Source: JAEHCY01 sp964519095
GTDB lineage: Bacteria > Pseudomonadota > Gammaproteobacteria > Chromatiales > Chromatiaceae
Direction of reading: 5' to 3'
Length of the DNA: 5,796 nt
Assembly: GCA_964519095.1 (NCBI GenBank)
Contig: CAZFHV010000187.1
Coordinates: 1 to 5,796, forward strand
Shown one piece after another: positions 1 to 5,780 of this stretch. Each line of letters begins with the position of its first letter. The stretch's first letter is position 1. The notes below the pieces were generated by a model. It did not search any database and was not told the origin of the DNA. It saw nothing but the letters and a program-made list of their open reading frames with translations. The translations under genes were made by a program, and so were the position numbers.

Positions 1-1922
1 AAGTGGCCCGCGACCAGATGGTGGGCCCCTGGCAGGTGCCGGTGGCGGACCTGGCCGTCACCCTCACCGACTATGAGGGCACCACCGGTGAGGCCATGGC
101 CCTGGGGGAGCGCACCCCCCTGGCCCTCATCGACGCCCCCGCGGCCGGGCGCATGGCCATCGGCGAGGCCGTCACCAATCTCTGTGCCGCGGCCATCGGC
201 GCCCTCGGCGACATCAAGCTCTCCGCCAACTGGATGGCCGCCGCTGGTCACCCCGGCGAGGACGCCAGGCTCTACGACACGGTGCGGGCCGTAGCCCTGG
301 AGCTCTGCCCGGCGCTGGGCATCGCCATCCCCGTGGGCAAGGACTCCATGAGCATGCAGACGGTGTGGCACCAGCCCACGCCCGGGGTGGCCGCCCCCGG
401 GGCGCGCAGGGAGATGACCGCCCCACTCTCGCTCATCATCTCCGCCTTCGCCCCCGTGACCGATGCGCGCCGCACCCTGACCCCCCAGCTCCGCCTTGAC
501 CAGGGGGACACCGACCTGCTGCTGATCGATCTGGGCAAGGGGCGCAACCGCCTCGGCGGCTCCTGCCTGGCCCAGGTCACCGGACAGCTTGGGCGTGAGG
601 TCCCGGACCTGGACGACCCCGAGACCCTGCAGCGCTTCTTCCGCGCCATCCAGGAGCTCAATCGCGCGGGGCTCGTGCTCGCCTATCACGACCGCTCCGA
701 CGGGGGACTCTTCGTCACCCTCTGCGAGATGGCCTTCGCCGGACACTGCGGCCTCCAGGTGGAGATCGGGGGGCTGGGCGACGGGGACCTCCCCGGGCTG
801 TTCAGCGAAGAGTTGGGGGCGGTGATCCAGGTACGGCACAGGGAGGTGGACGAGGTCTTGCAGATCCTCGACGCCCAGGGGCTCGGCCACCACAGCCACC
901 TCATCGGCACCCTGGCCGACGACGACCAGATCCGCTTCACCCGCGGGTCCCGCACCCTCCTCACCACCTCACGGGTGGCGCTGCAACGGACCTGGTCCGA
1001 GACCAGCTACCGCATACAGAGCCTTCGGGACAACCTGGACTGCGCCCAGGAGGAGTACGACCGCATCCTGGAGACGACGGACCCGGGGCTGAATGTCGTC
1101 CTCAGCTTCGATCCCGAAGCGGACAGCGTCGCCCCCTACATCGAGCGGGGCGCCCGACCGCGGCTGGCGGTCCTCCGGGAGCAGGGGGTGAATGGTCAGA
1201 TCGAGATGGCGGCCGCCTTCCATCGGGCGGGCTTCGCCTGCGTGGACGTGCACATGTCCGACCTGCTCGAGGGTCGGGTGGACCTCGCCGACTTCAAGGG
1301 CCTGGTCGCCTGCGGCGGCTTTTCCTATGGCGACGTGCTCGGCGCCGGCGAGGGCTGGGCCAAGTCGATCCTCTTCCATCCCCGTGCCCGGGCGGCGTTC
1401 CAGGACTTCTTCGCCCGCCCCGACCGCTTTGCCCTCGGGGTCTGCAATGGCTGCCAGATGCTCTCCAACCTCCGGGAGCTGATCCCGGGAACCGAGCACT
1501 GGCCCCACTTCGTGCGCAACCGCTCCGAGCAGTTCGAGGCGCGACTCTCCCTGGTGGAAGTGCTCCCCTCCCCCTCCATCCTCTTGCGGGACATGGCCGG
1601 CTCGCGGCTCCCCATCGCGGTGGCCCACGGCGAGGGACGGGCCGAGTTTCGCGACGCCGCGCACCTGGCCCAGGCACAGACCCAGGTGGCCCTGCGCTTC
1701 GTGGAGAACGACGGCCGGGTTGCCCAGCGCTACCCCGCCAACCCCAACGGCTCACCGGCTGGGATCACTGGGCTCACCAACCGCGACGGCCGCATCACCA
1801 TCCTGATGCCCCACCCCGAGCGGGTCTTCCGCGCCCTGCAGCACTCCTGGCGTCCCGATGGGTGGGAGGAGGATGGCCCCTGGATGCGCCTGTTTCGCAA
1901 CGCCCGATCGTGGGTGGACTGA
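1..1922 (+). CDS. purL: Phosphoribosylformylglycinamidine synthase, C-terminal half (5' end outside window)
   Basis: PurL (FGAM synthase, FGAR amidotransferase) converts FGAR, ATP and glutamine to FGAM, the fourth step of de novo purine synthesis in the cytoplasm. 639 codons are visible of a long-form protein usually near 1,290 residues, so roughly the N-terminal half is missing; the GTG at 3 is an internal codon, not a start. Seen in order (fragment numbering): end of the first and all of the second AIRS-like ATP-binding half, with the motifs ANWMAAAGHPGED, GKDSMSM (about 112-118) and HDRSDGG (229-235); then a class I glutamine amidotransferase domain from about 388 to the end. Its nucleophile lies in GVCNGCQM (Cys481) and its His-Glu pair in PHPER (His604, Glu606), so the triad is complete. 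The ending WMRLFRNAR matches the usual PurL C-terminus. Family assignment is certain; it appears intact as far as visible. The next gene begins 393 bases downstream, so it is probably the last gene of its transcript. Confidence 0.98.
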   Translation, partial: VARDQMVGPWQVPVADLAVTLTDYEGTTGEAMALGERTPLALIDAPAAGRMAIGEAVTNLCAAAIGALGDIKLSANWMAAAGHPGEDARLYDTVRAVALELCPALGIAIPVGKDSMSMQTVWHQPTPGVAAPGARREMTAPLSLIISAFAPVTDARRTLTPQLRLDQGDTDLLLIDLGKGRNRLGGSCLAQVTGQLGREVPDLDDPETLQRFFRAIQELNRAGLVLAYHDRSDGGLFVTLCEMAFAGHCGLQVEIGGLGDGDLPGLFSEELGAVIQVRHREVDEVLQILDAQGLGHHSHLIGTLADDDQIRFTRGSRTLLTTSRVALQRTWSETSYRIQSLRDNLDCAQEEYDRILETTDPGLNVVLSFDPEADSVAPYIERGARPRLAVLREQGVNGQIEMAAAFHRAGFACVDVHMSDLLEGRVDLADFKGLVACGGFSYGDVLGAGEGWAKSILFHPRARAAFQDFFARPDRFALGVCNGCQMLSNLRELIPGTEHWPHFVRNRSEQFEARLSLVEVLPSPSILLRDMAGSRLPIAVAHGEGRAEFRDAAHLAQAQTQVALRFVENDGRVAQRYPANPNGSPAGITGLTNRDGRITILMPHPERVFRALQHSWRPDGWEEDGPWMRLFRNARSWVD

Positions 1923-1923
1923 C

Positions 1924-2041
1924 ATACCCGTCACACAGGGATCTTCCGCCGCGATGCACGCCCCGTCGGGTTGGGGTGTCTGTTGCGCTTGGACGCAATG
2001 CGCGCACCTCGCTTACCACGAGAACCCTGCGTGACGGGTAT
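1924..2041. repeat. Imperfect 17-bp inverted repeat flanking 84 bases
   Basis: The left arm ATACCCGTCACACAGGG (1924-1940) matches the reverse complement of CCCTGCGTGACGGGTAT (2025-2041) at 16 of 17 positions. The left arm starts 2 bases after the purL stop codon. The enclosed 84 bases include a small hairpin (TTGCG at 1983-1987 with CGCAA at 1994-1998). No target-site duplication is evident outside the arms. It could be a small non-autonomous palindromic element, a structured 3' untranslated region of the purL mRNA, or a small structured RNA; the sequence alone does not decide. Confidence 0.6.
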
Positions 2042-2180
2042 AGCCGGAGCGATCCCACCGAGGCAGATTGATCCTTTCAGGAGCACCCCGACCAAGCGGG
2101 GAAGCTCGGTCACCCCCACCTACGGCCAAAAGGGCGTTTCTTCCGCCACCGCCGGTTCTCCAGTCTGAGTGTGCCTCCCC

Positions 2181-2214
2181 ACTCTTGGGGCAGAGGCGTC
2201 TCTCTTACAAGAGT
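2181..2214. repeat. Nested inverted repeat upstream of the pilin gene
   Basis: ACTCTTG (2181-2187) pairs with CAAGAGT (2208-2214), and inside it AGAG (2192-2195) pairs with CTCT (2200-2203). It lies about 100 bases before the pilin start and may be a leader structure or protein-binding site. The match is short, so chance is possible. Confidence 0.3.
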
Positions 2215-2302
2215 ATCAGAAAAGTCTTACGGCCTTTTTAGCGATCCGCTGACTGATCCCGCAACCCCGCCCTGGTTTACTTACAGCCAGGTAGAGGACA
2301 TC

Positions 2303-2315
2303 GGAGATCCGGATC
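2303..2315 (+). promoter_or_regulatory. Ribosome-binding site of the pseudopilin gene
   Basis: GGAG at 2303-2306 lies 9 bases before the ATG at 2316 and supports that start. It leads into the perfect palindrome GATCCGGATC (2306-2315), which directly abuts the start codon. Confidence 0.6.
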
Positions 2316-2867
2316 ATGACCAAGACGCACTTCGCCTTCCGCGCACGGGGTTTCAGCCTGGTAGAGCTCGTGAGCACCCTGGCGGTCGGCACCGCCCTGG
2401 CCACCACCGCCATACCGACCTTCGATGGCCTGGTAGCCAAGACCCGGATGTCGGCTGAGGTCAACGACCTCATCAGTCACCTCTACCTCGCCCGCAGCGA
2501 AGCCGTGAAACGCTTCGCACCGGCCGTGCTGTGCCCGAGCGCCAATGGCTCCGACTGCCTCGACGATCCTGAGTGGCATCGCGGTTACATCCTGTTCGCG
2601 GACGCCAACAACAACGGCGAGCGTGACGAGGACGAGGAGCTGCTAAAGGTGCGCCAAGGCGAGAGCACCCGCCTCACCGCCCTATCGTCGATCTACCGTA
2701 AGCGGATCAGTTATCGTCCGAACGGCATGGCGGGCGGCACCAACCTGACAGTGACCTTCTGCGACGCCCGTAACGCCACCCCACCCAAGGCGGTCATCGT
2801 CTCCAATACGGGACGTCCCAGGGTCTCGGACACCAAGCCCGACGGCAGCGCCCTGACCTGCAGTTGA
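2316..2867 (+). CDS. GspH/FimT-family type IV pseudopilin
   Basis: The 183-residue protein is a prepilin-like minor pilin, expected to be processed by prepilin peptidase and to sit in the inner membrane before joining a type IV pilus or type II secretion pseudopilus. The N-terminus has a short basic leader ending at Gly12, then FSLVELVS with the required Glu at mature position 5 (Glu17), and a hydrophobic helix to about residue 40. The following sequence, with SEAVKR (61-66) and the acidic loop around DANNNGERDEDE (96-107), is characteristic of the GspH/FimT family. Four cysteines (73, 81, 149, 182) could form two disulfides. The ATG at 2316 is chosen because it gives a typical class III leader and has a ribosome-binding site. 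It stands alone: no pilV, pilW, pilX or gsp partners are visible, so pilus versus secretion role cannot be assigned. Length is normal for the family. Confidence 0.85.
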   Translation: MTKTHFAFRARGFSLVELVSTLAVGTALATTAIPTFDGLVAKTRMSAEVNDLISHLYLARSEAVKRFAPAVLCPSANGSDCLDDPEWHRGYILFADANNNGERDEDEELLKVRQGESTRLTALSSIYRKRISYRPNGMAGGTNLTVTFCDARNATPPKAVIVSNTGRPRVSDTKPDGSALTCS

Positions 2868-3178
2868 GTCCGGTCGGTTGGCACTCGACGGCCAGCGCCT
2901 CGGATAAGCACGGACTCCGCAAACCGGAACAGTACCCCCCGCTCACTGAACGGCATCCCAAAAGCATGGGACTACCGCGCAGTTACCGATACCCTCTCGC
3001 GCAAGGCATCCGTGGACCGGCGACGGCACAGTCGCCCGCCGCCTTGGCCGCTCGGCGCCCACAGCCACCCACCCGGCCCCAAAGTCGGTTGTACCCCTCT
3101 GGTCGATCCCCTAGAATCGCCCTGCGTCTATCCTTACCGCCCCACTCGCGGTGACCAGCGAGCTTAGTAGTCCCAAAT
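2868..3178. other. Non-coding stretch between pseudopilin gene and tRNA-Thr
   Basis: I see no supportable gene. A GC-rich hairpin, GGCGAC (3019-3024) with GTCGCC (3031-3036) around a 6-base loop, lies mid-way but has no T tract, so it is at best a weak candidate for ending the pilin transcript. The last 90 bases hold the tRNA promoter and its leader. Confidence 0.6.
3089..3117 (+). promoter_or_regulatory. Sigma70-type promoter of tRNA-Thr
   Basis: TTGTAC (-35, 3089-3094) and TAGAAT (-10, 3112-3117) are separated by an ideal 17 bases. Transcription would start near 3124, about 55 bases before the mature tRNA. The bases just after the -10 box (CGCCCTGCG) form a GC-rich discriminator, as is usual for stringently controlled stable-RNA promoters. 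Confidence 0.7.
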
Positions 3179-3254
3179 GCTGGCGTAGCTCAGCCGGTAG
3201 AGCAGCTGATTTGTAATCAGCAGGTCGCGGGTTCGAATCCCTCCGCCAGCTCCA
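3179..3254 (+). tRNA. tRNA-Thr (anticodon UGU)
   Basis: A complete 76-base cloverleaf with encoded CCA. The acceptor arms GCTGGCG (3179-3185) and CGCCAGC (3244-3250) pair fully. The D stem is GCTC/GAGC, and the anticodon stem GCTGA/TCAGC encloses TTTGTAA, giving anticodon TGT, which reads ACA and related threonine codons. The T arm GCGGG-TTCGAAT-CCCTC has a single C-T mismatch at the second pair. The discriminator base is T, followed by CCA at 3252-3254. The gene looks functional. An integrase gene lies downstream on the same strand, the usual arrangement when an element has inserted at a tRNA 3' end and restored it. Confidence 0.97.
3225..3254 (+). other. Probable attachment site (att core within the tRNA-Thr 3' part)
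   Basis: Tyrosine recombinases of integrated elements commonly use the T arm to the 3' end of a tRNA gene as crossover region. The tRNA is intact and is followed, after about 400 bases of repeat-bearing sequence, by a complete integrase, so this tRNA end is the likely junction. The second copy would lie at the far end of the element, outside the window, so core boundaries cannot be set. This is inferred from arrangement. Confidence 0.5.
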
Positions 3255-3300
3255 TAAATTCAAAGATTTACGGTAATAGATCCGCCTCTCTAGCCCTCCG

Positions 3301-3488
3301 TGGCGCACTGTTGGCACACTGGCGCACAACAACCCACCGCAAGGCGCACCCCAAGTGCGCCATGACCACCCCGGCAACGCCCCGAGAGCACCCCGCGAAG
3401 GCCTGGAAAACGTGACCTGGAGCACGTTCGCGAAGGCTGCTTTTTTGTGGATGCGCCGCCAGTGCGCCGTGCGTTCGTGGCGCACTGG
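3301..3488. repeat. Cluster of TGGCGCACTG-type motifs, candidate arm-type integrase sites
   Basis: Copies are TGGCGCACTG at 3301-3310 and 3478-3487 (exact, and shared as the 12-mer CGTGGCGCACTG); TGGCACACTG at 3312-3321 (one change); TGGCGCACAA at 3320-3329; AGGCGCACC at 3342-3350 (partial); and on the opposite strand AAGTGCGCCA at 3353-3362 (one change) and CAGTGCGCCG at 3460-3469 (one change). The last two copies form a perfect inverted pair, CCAGTGCGCC (3459-3468) with GGCGCACTGG (3479-3488). Position between tRNA and integrase fits arm-type integrase or excisionase binding sites. The motif is seen directly; its role is inferred. Confidence 0.6.
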
Positions 3489-3525
3489 GAATCTATAGCT
3501 AGATCATGATGTTTGGCATTGCACG

Positions 3526-3546
3526 CATAGGATGGTGAGTCCTATG
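3526..3546. promoter_or_regulatory. Inverted repeat upstream of the integrase gene, possible operator
   Basis: CATAGGA (3526-3532) and TCCTATG (3540-3546) form a perfect 7-bp inverted repeat with a 7-base spacer in an AT-rich stretch. It overlaps a weak promoter-like pair (TTGCAC 3519-3524, 18 bases, TATGTT 3543-3548), so a bound protein could control integrase transcription. A second short palindrome, AGGCT-TT-AGCCT (3571-3582), lies downstream. Function is inferred. Confidence 0.35.
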
Positions 3547-3662
3547 TTGCCATTTTTGGTTGCTTGCAGTAGGCTTTAGCCTGTAGTTTGAAACGGCCCC
3601 CGGAGCGGTTGCGACCCGCCCCGAGGCCCTGACCAAAGCCCGACCTGAGAAGGACGTCAAGC

Positions 3663-4727
3663 ATGGCTACCATCACCTTACGCCCCCAGGCGGACGGTTC
3701 CAAGTCCTATCGCGTCGAGATCCGGCTGAAAGGCCACCCGCGCCAGCAGGCCACGTTCGAGCGCCTCACCGATGCCCGCCGATGGGCACATGCGACCGAG
3801 TCCGCTATCCGCGAAGGTCGTCACTTCGCCACCAGCGAGACAAAGCGGCACACCCTGGCCGACCTGATCGAGCGATACACGCGGGAGGTCCTGCCCACCA
3901 AGAAACCCAAGACACAGGGACCGCAGGTAGCGCAGTTGGCGTGGTGGAAGGCCCAGATCGGGGAGCGCACCTTAGCCGACATCACCCCGGCCCTGGTGGC
4001 GAAGTACCGCGACAAGCTGGCCGCCCAGACTACCCCCAGGGGAGCGACCACCAGCCCCGCAACTGTGGTGCGGTACCTCGCTGTCATCTCTCATGCATTC
4101 ACCATCGCCATGAGGGAGTGGCAGTGGGTGGAGTCCAACCCGCTGACCAAGGTCAGCAAACCCCGCGAGCCCCGAGGTCGAGTGCGGTTCCTGAGCGACC
4201 AGGAGCGGGAGGCCCTGTTGACCGCCTGCAAGGCCAGCAGGAGCCCCGATCTGTATCCCGCTGTGCTACTAGCCCTGTCCACTGGAGCCCGCGCACAAGA
4301 GCTTCTGGGTGCCCGCTGGCCCCAGGTAGACCTGGCCCGCCGGGTTCTTGTCCTACATGACACCAAGAACGGCGAACGCCGCGTCCTACCCCTCGCTGGC
4401 CCCGCCCTGGAGCTGCTGCGTGAGCGATCCAAGGTCCGGCGCATTGATACCGACCTGATCTTTCCAGGCCGCTTGCACCCCGACCGCCCAGTTGATCTCC
4501 GCACCCCCTTCGAGAACGCGCTAAAGGCTGCCGCAATCGAGGATTTCCGCTGGCACGACCTTCGCCACACCGCTGCTTCCTACCTCGCCATGAACGGAGC
4601 GAGCCTCGCCGAAATCGCCGAAATCCTGGGGCACAAGACCTTGGCGATGGTGAAGCGGTATGAGCACCTATCCGAGGCGCGCACAGCCGCCGTGATTGAG
4701 AGGATGAACACCTGCTTCTTGGGCTGA
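3663..4727 (+). CDS. int: Tyrosine recombinase/integrase of an integrated element
   Basis: This 354-residue site-specific recombinase would insert and, with an excisionase, remove the element at the tRNA-Thr gene. About residues 1-60 form a small N-terminal arm-binding-type domain, about 65-165 the SAM-like core-binding domain, and 170-350 the catalytic domain. All catalytic residues are visible: Arg210 in STGARAQELL, Lys235 in DTKNGERR, His298 and Arg301 in WHDLRHT, His324 in LGHKT and the nucleophile Tyr333 in KRYEHLS. Length is typical and nothing is broken. GAGAAGGA at 3647-3654 lies 8 bases before the ATG and fixes the start. The gene points away from the tRNA, and its stop is 3 bases before the GTG of the next (broken) gene, suggesting co-transcription. 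Phage, satellite and integrative-element integrases cannot be told apart from this protein alone. Confidence 0.96.
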   Translation: MATITLRPQADGSKSYRVEIRLKGHPRQQATFERLTDARRWAHATESAIREGRHFATSETKRHTLADLIERYTREVLPTKKPKTQGPQVAQLAWWKAQIGERTLADITPALVAKYRDKLAAQTTPRGATTSPATVVRYLAVISHAFTIAMREWQWVESNPLTKVSKPREPRGRVRFLSDQEREALLTACKASRSPDLYPAVLLALSTGARAQELLGARWPQVDLARRVLVLHDTKNGERRVLPLAGPALELLRERSKVRRIDTDLIFPGRLHPDRPVDLRTPFENALKAAAIEDFRWHDLRHTAASYLAMNGASLAEIAEILGHKTLAMVKRYEHLSEARTAAVIERMNTCFLG

Positions 4728-4730
4728 TCG

Positions 4731-5185
4731 GTGGCCTCGACACTTAAGGATGATGTTCGCGAGGCAGCTCGCATTGGTGGCCGCGCAAACAGCTTCGACT
4801 TGTTGCGCATGGCTATTGCGATATTAGAAGGAACGATCCCACCATACCCCGCACTCGCTGAGTGGTTCACGCGAGCTGTGAACGACATCGGCAGCGGCAA
4901 AACAGCCGACTAAGCATTCGGGGTCAAGCGGAAGCAAGGGCCGCACGACCCAATCAACACCGGCATGGTGAACACGGACCGCGACGCGGAAATCTGCCGC
5001 CTGGTAGTAGATCGACCACGCAAGGATGGCTATCCCACGTCAGCGAATACCCGGCGCGAGTCGTGTTTTGATGTGGTGGCCCAGCAGATGGGGCTGCCGG
5101 AAAAACCGTCCGCCTCGTTTACTACGACTGGGCGATGGTCGAGCGCATCGCCGACCCCGAGATTCCCGGCAAAAACGGGTTATAG
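4731..5185 (+). pseudogene. Broken small gene (internal TAA plus one-base frameshift), C-terminal helix-turn-helix-like segment
   Basis: From the GTG at 4731, 60 codons (starting MASTLKDDVREAARIGG) run to a TAA at 4911-4913. The same frame continues with AFGVKRKQGPHDPINTG and DRDAEICRLVVDR to GLPEK at 5090-5104. Beyond the A5 run (5101-5105) this frame becomes low-complexity, but slipping back one base gives TVRLVYYDWAMVERIADPEIPGKNG and a TAG at 5183-5185. The joined reading is a coherent protein of about 151 codons. The part around CFDVVAQQMGLPEK and TVRLVYYDW looks like a helix-turn-helix, and KTAD-(stop)-AFGVKRK fits the charged motif ADKAxGxKRKxG that I associate with small phage-island proteins. 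One substitution (for example AAA to TAA) and one lost A explain both lesions. The function is unknown, possibly DNA-binding. The start is weakly supported (GGG at 4721-4723) and probably coupled to the integrase stop. Alternatives are sequencing error, or less likely programmed recoding. Confidence 0.72.
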
Positions 5186-5235
5186 AGGCCCATTACGAGT
5201 CCTGCGCTTAACGTCATCCTAAAGCTCCATAAGGC

Positions 5236-5252
5236 CGCCGCAGACCGCGGCG
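5236..5252. repeat. GC hairpin upstream of the excisionase-like gene
   Basis: CGCCGC (5236-5241) and GCGGCG (5247-5252) form a perfect 6-bp stem around AGACC, ending 21 bases before the ATG at 5274. With no T tract it is not a terminator; it could affect translation of the gene downstream or be chance in GC-rich DNA. Confidence 0.3.
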
Positions 5253-5273
5253 ACCGACAACGTGGAGCGCACG

Positions 5274-5531
5274 ATGACAGAAAACGTCCTTCTGACCGTT
5301 AAGCAGTTTGCCGCCAGCCAACCAGCCCTTAGTGACTCGGGCGTTCGCTGGGCGGTTTTCAATCAGGACTTCAACGGGCTCTCAAAATCCGGCGCCATCA
5401 TTCGCGCTGGCACACGGGTCCTTATTGACCCGACTCTCTATTTGACCTGGCTACAGACAAATCCGAAGCTCTCGCCCCCAGGAATCAAGCCGAGACGCCC
5501 GCGACCGGTTCCTATTTTGGACGTGCGTTAG
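5274..5531 (+). CDS. Small excisionase-like winged-helix DNA-binding protein
   Basis: The 85-residue protein begins MTENVLLTVKQFAASQPALS and continues with VRWAVFNQDFNGLSKSGAIIRAGTRVLIDP, then LYLTWLQ. This layout (a helix-turn-helix opened by TVKQFA, a wing around SGAIIRAGTRVLID, and a closing helix) is that of the small MerR-like/AlpA-type excisionases and regulators of prophages and islands. The tail is proline- and arginine-rich (PGIKPRRPRPVP), probably flexible and DNA-contacting. The ATG at 5274 is preferred over the in-frame GTG at 5262 because GGAG (5264-5267) stands 6 bases before it. The stop TAG directly abuts the ATG of the next gene, so translation is probably coupled. Likely roles are directing excision with the integrase or controlling early genes; family recognition is by pattern and the exact role is inferred. 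Confidence 0.75.
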   Translation: MTENVLLTVKQFAASQPALSDSGVRWAVFNQDFNGLSKSGAIIRAGTRVLIDPTLYLTWLQTNPKLSPPGIKPRRPRPVPILDVR

Positions 5532-5774
5532 ATGGCCGCCGAGGTGCTGCTTGGCCGTCTGGATGGCGTGCGCAAAACCGGCGATGGCCGATGGCTCGCT
5601 CGATGCCCCGGCCACGATGACCGTGGGCCCTCGCTTTCAATTCGCGAGTTGGGCGATGGGCGAGTGCTGATCCACGACTTCGCCGGATGTAAAACACTGG
5701 AAATCTTGTCGGCGGTTGGTCTTAGACTCCGTGACCTGTTTCCCCAGGGCAAACGCATCAGAAAATTACGATAA
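5532..5774 (+). CDS. Stand-alone primase-type zinc-binding domain protein
   Basis: The 80-residue protein resembles the N-terminal zinc-binding module (CHC2-like) of phage and plasmid primases. Seen: LLGRLDGVRKTGDGRWLARC, then CPGHDDRGPSLSI (Cys25, His28), then VLIHDFAGC (His48, Cys53) and the closing ILSAVGLRLRDLFP. In this family the module recognises template DNA for priming; a catalytic TOPRIM or AEP domain is absent here, so it may act with a separate primase/helicase encoded downstream, outside the window. The usual C-x2-H ... C-x2-C pattern is altered: only one cysteine of the second pair remains, with His48/Asp49 as possible ligands. The ATG follows the preceding stop with no gap and lacks a strong ribosome-binding site, which suggests translational coupling. 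The end IRKLR is natural-looking rather than abrupt, and an 80-90 residue stand-alone form is plausible. Confidence 0.75.
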   Translation: MAAEVLLGRLDGVRKTGDGRWLARCPGHDDRGPSLSIRELGDGRVLIHDFAGCKTLEILSAVGLRLRDLFPQGKRIRKLR

Positions 5775-5780
5775 ACTACT

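Larger units (their letters stand above)
1923..2315. other. Non-coding stretch between purL and the pseudopilin gene
   Basis: No convincing gene is present; the open frames here are short, overlap in several frames and resemble no family I recognise. It contains the 17-bp inverted repeat at 1924-2041, a short GC hairpin (CCCCG at 2086-2090 with CGGGG at 2097-2101), a nested inverted repeat at 2181-2214 and the ribosome-binding site of the pilin gene. I see no hairpin followed by a T tract that would make a clear intrinsic terminator for purL, and no strong promoter for the pilin gene. Confidence 0.6.
3255..3662. other. Integrase upstream region, non-coding
   Basis: These 408 bases hold no supportable gene. 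From 3301 to 3488 they carry repeated TGGCGCAC-type motifs (separate entry). Other structure includes AACGTG (3409-3414) pairing with CACGTT (3423-3428), a 9-base direct repeat CGCGAAGGC (3394-3402 and 3429-3437), a T6 tract at 3441-3446, and inverted repeats at 3526-3546 and 3571-3582. From about 3490 to 3590 the sequence is clearly more AT-rich than its surroundings, as expected of a promoter and operator region for the integrase. Confidence 0.6.

Noticed and set aside
969..1664. A 231-codon open frame on the minus strand inside purL
   Set aside because: It lies opposite conserved PurL sequence including the amidotransferase nucleophile; long antisense frames are expected in GC-rich coding DNA, and its translation is low-complexity without a recognisable domain.
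3255..3270. TAAAT/ATTTA hairpin just after the tRNA as a terminator
   Set aside because: The stem is 5 A-T pairs with no T tract; too weak to support.
3409..3446. Hairpin AACGTG/CACGTT followed by T6 as an intrinsic terminator for the tRNA transcript
   Set aside because: The T tract starts 12 bases after the stem ends, too far for a normal intrinsic terminator, and the stem is only 6 bp.
3111..3485. A 124-codon open frame on the minus strand across the tRNA-Thr gene
   Set aside because: Its translation contains RRDSNPRPADYKSAALP, the familiar spurious product of reading a tRNA gene backwards; it covers the tRNA and the motif cluster and has no independent support.
3299..3488. A CRISPR array
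   Set aside because: The repeated unit is only about 10 bases, occurs in both orientations and has irregular spacing.
4965..5222. A stand-alone 85-codon gene starting at ATG 4965
   Set aside because: Its first part is credible, but the tail after 5105 becomes a Ser/Thr/Pro/Arg-rich nonsense sequence, while the neighbouring frame is protein-like. It also shares its frame with the preceding open frame, so a broken single gene explains the region better.
5223..5232. AGCTCCATAA repeated from the tRNA-Thr 3' end (3248-3257), considered as a second att site
   Set aside because: Only 10 bases match, and the site lies within the element just before the excisionase-like gene; an att core for a tRNA-integrated element would be longer and beyond the cargo. 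It is probably chance.
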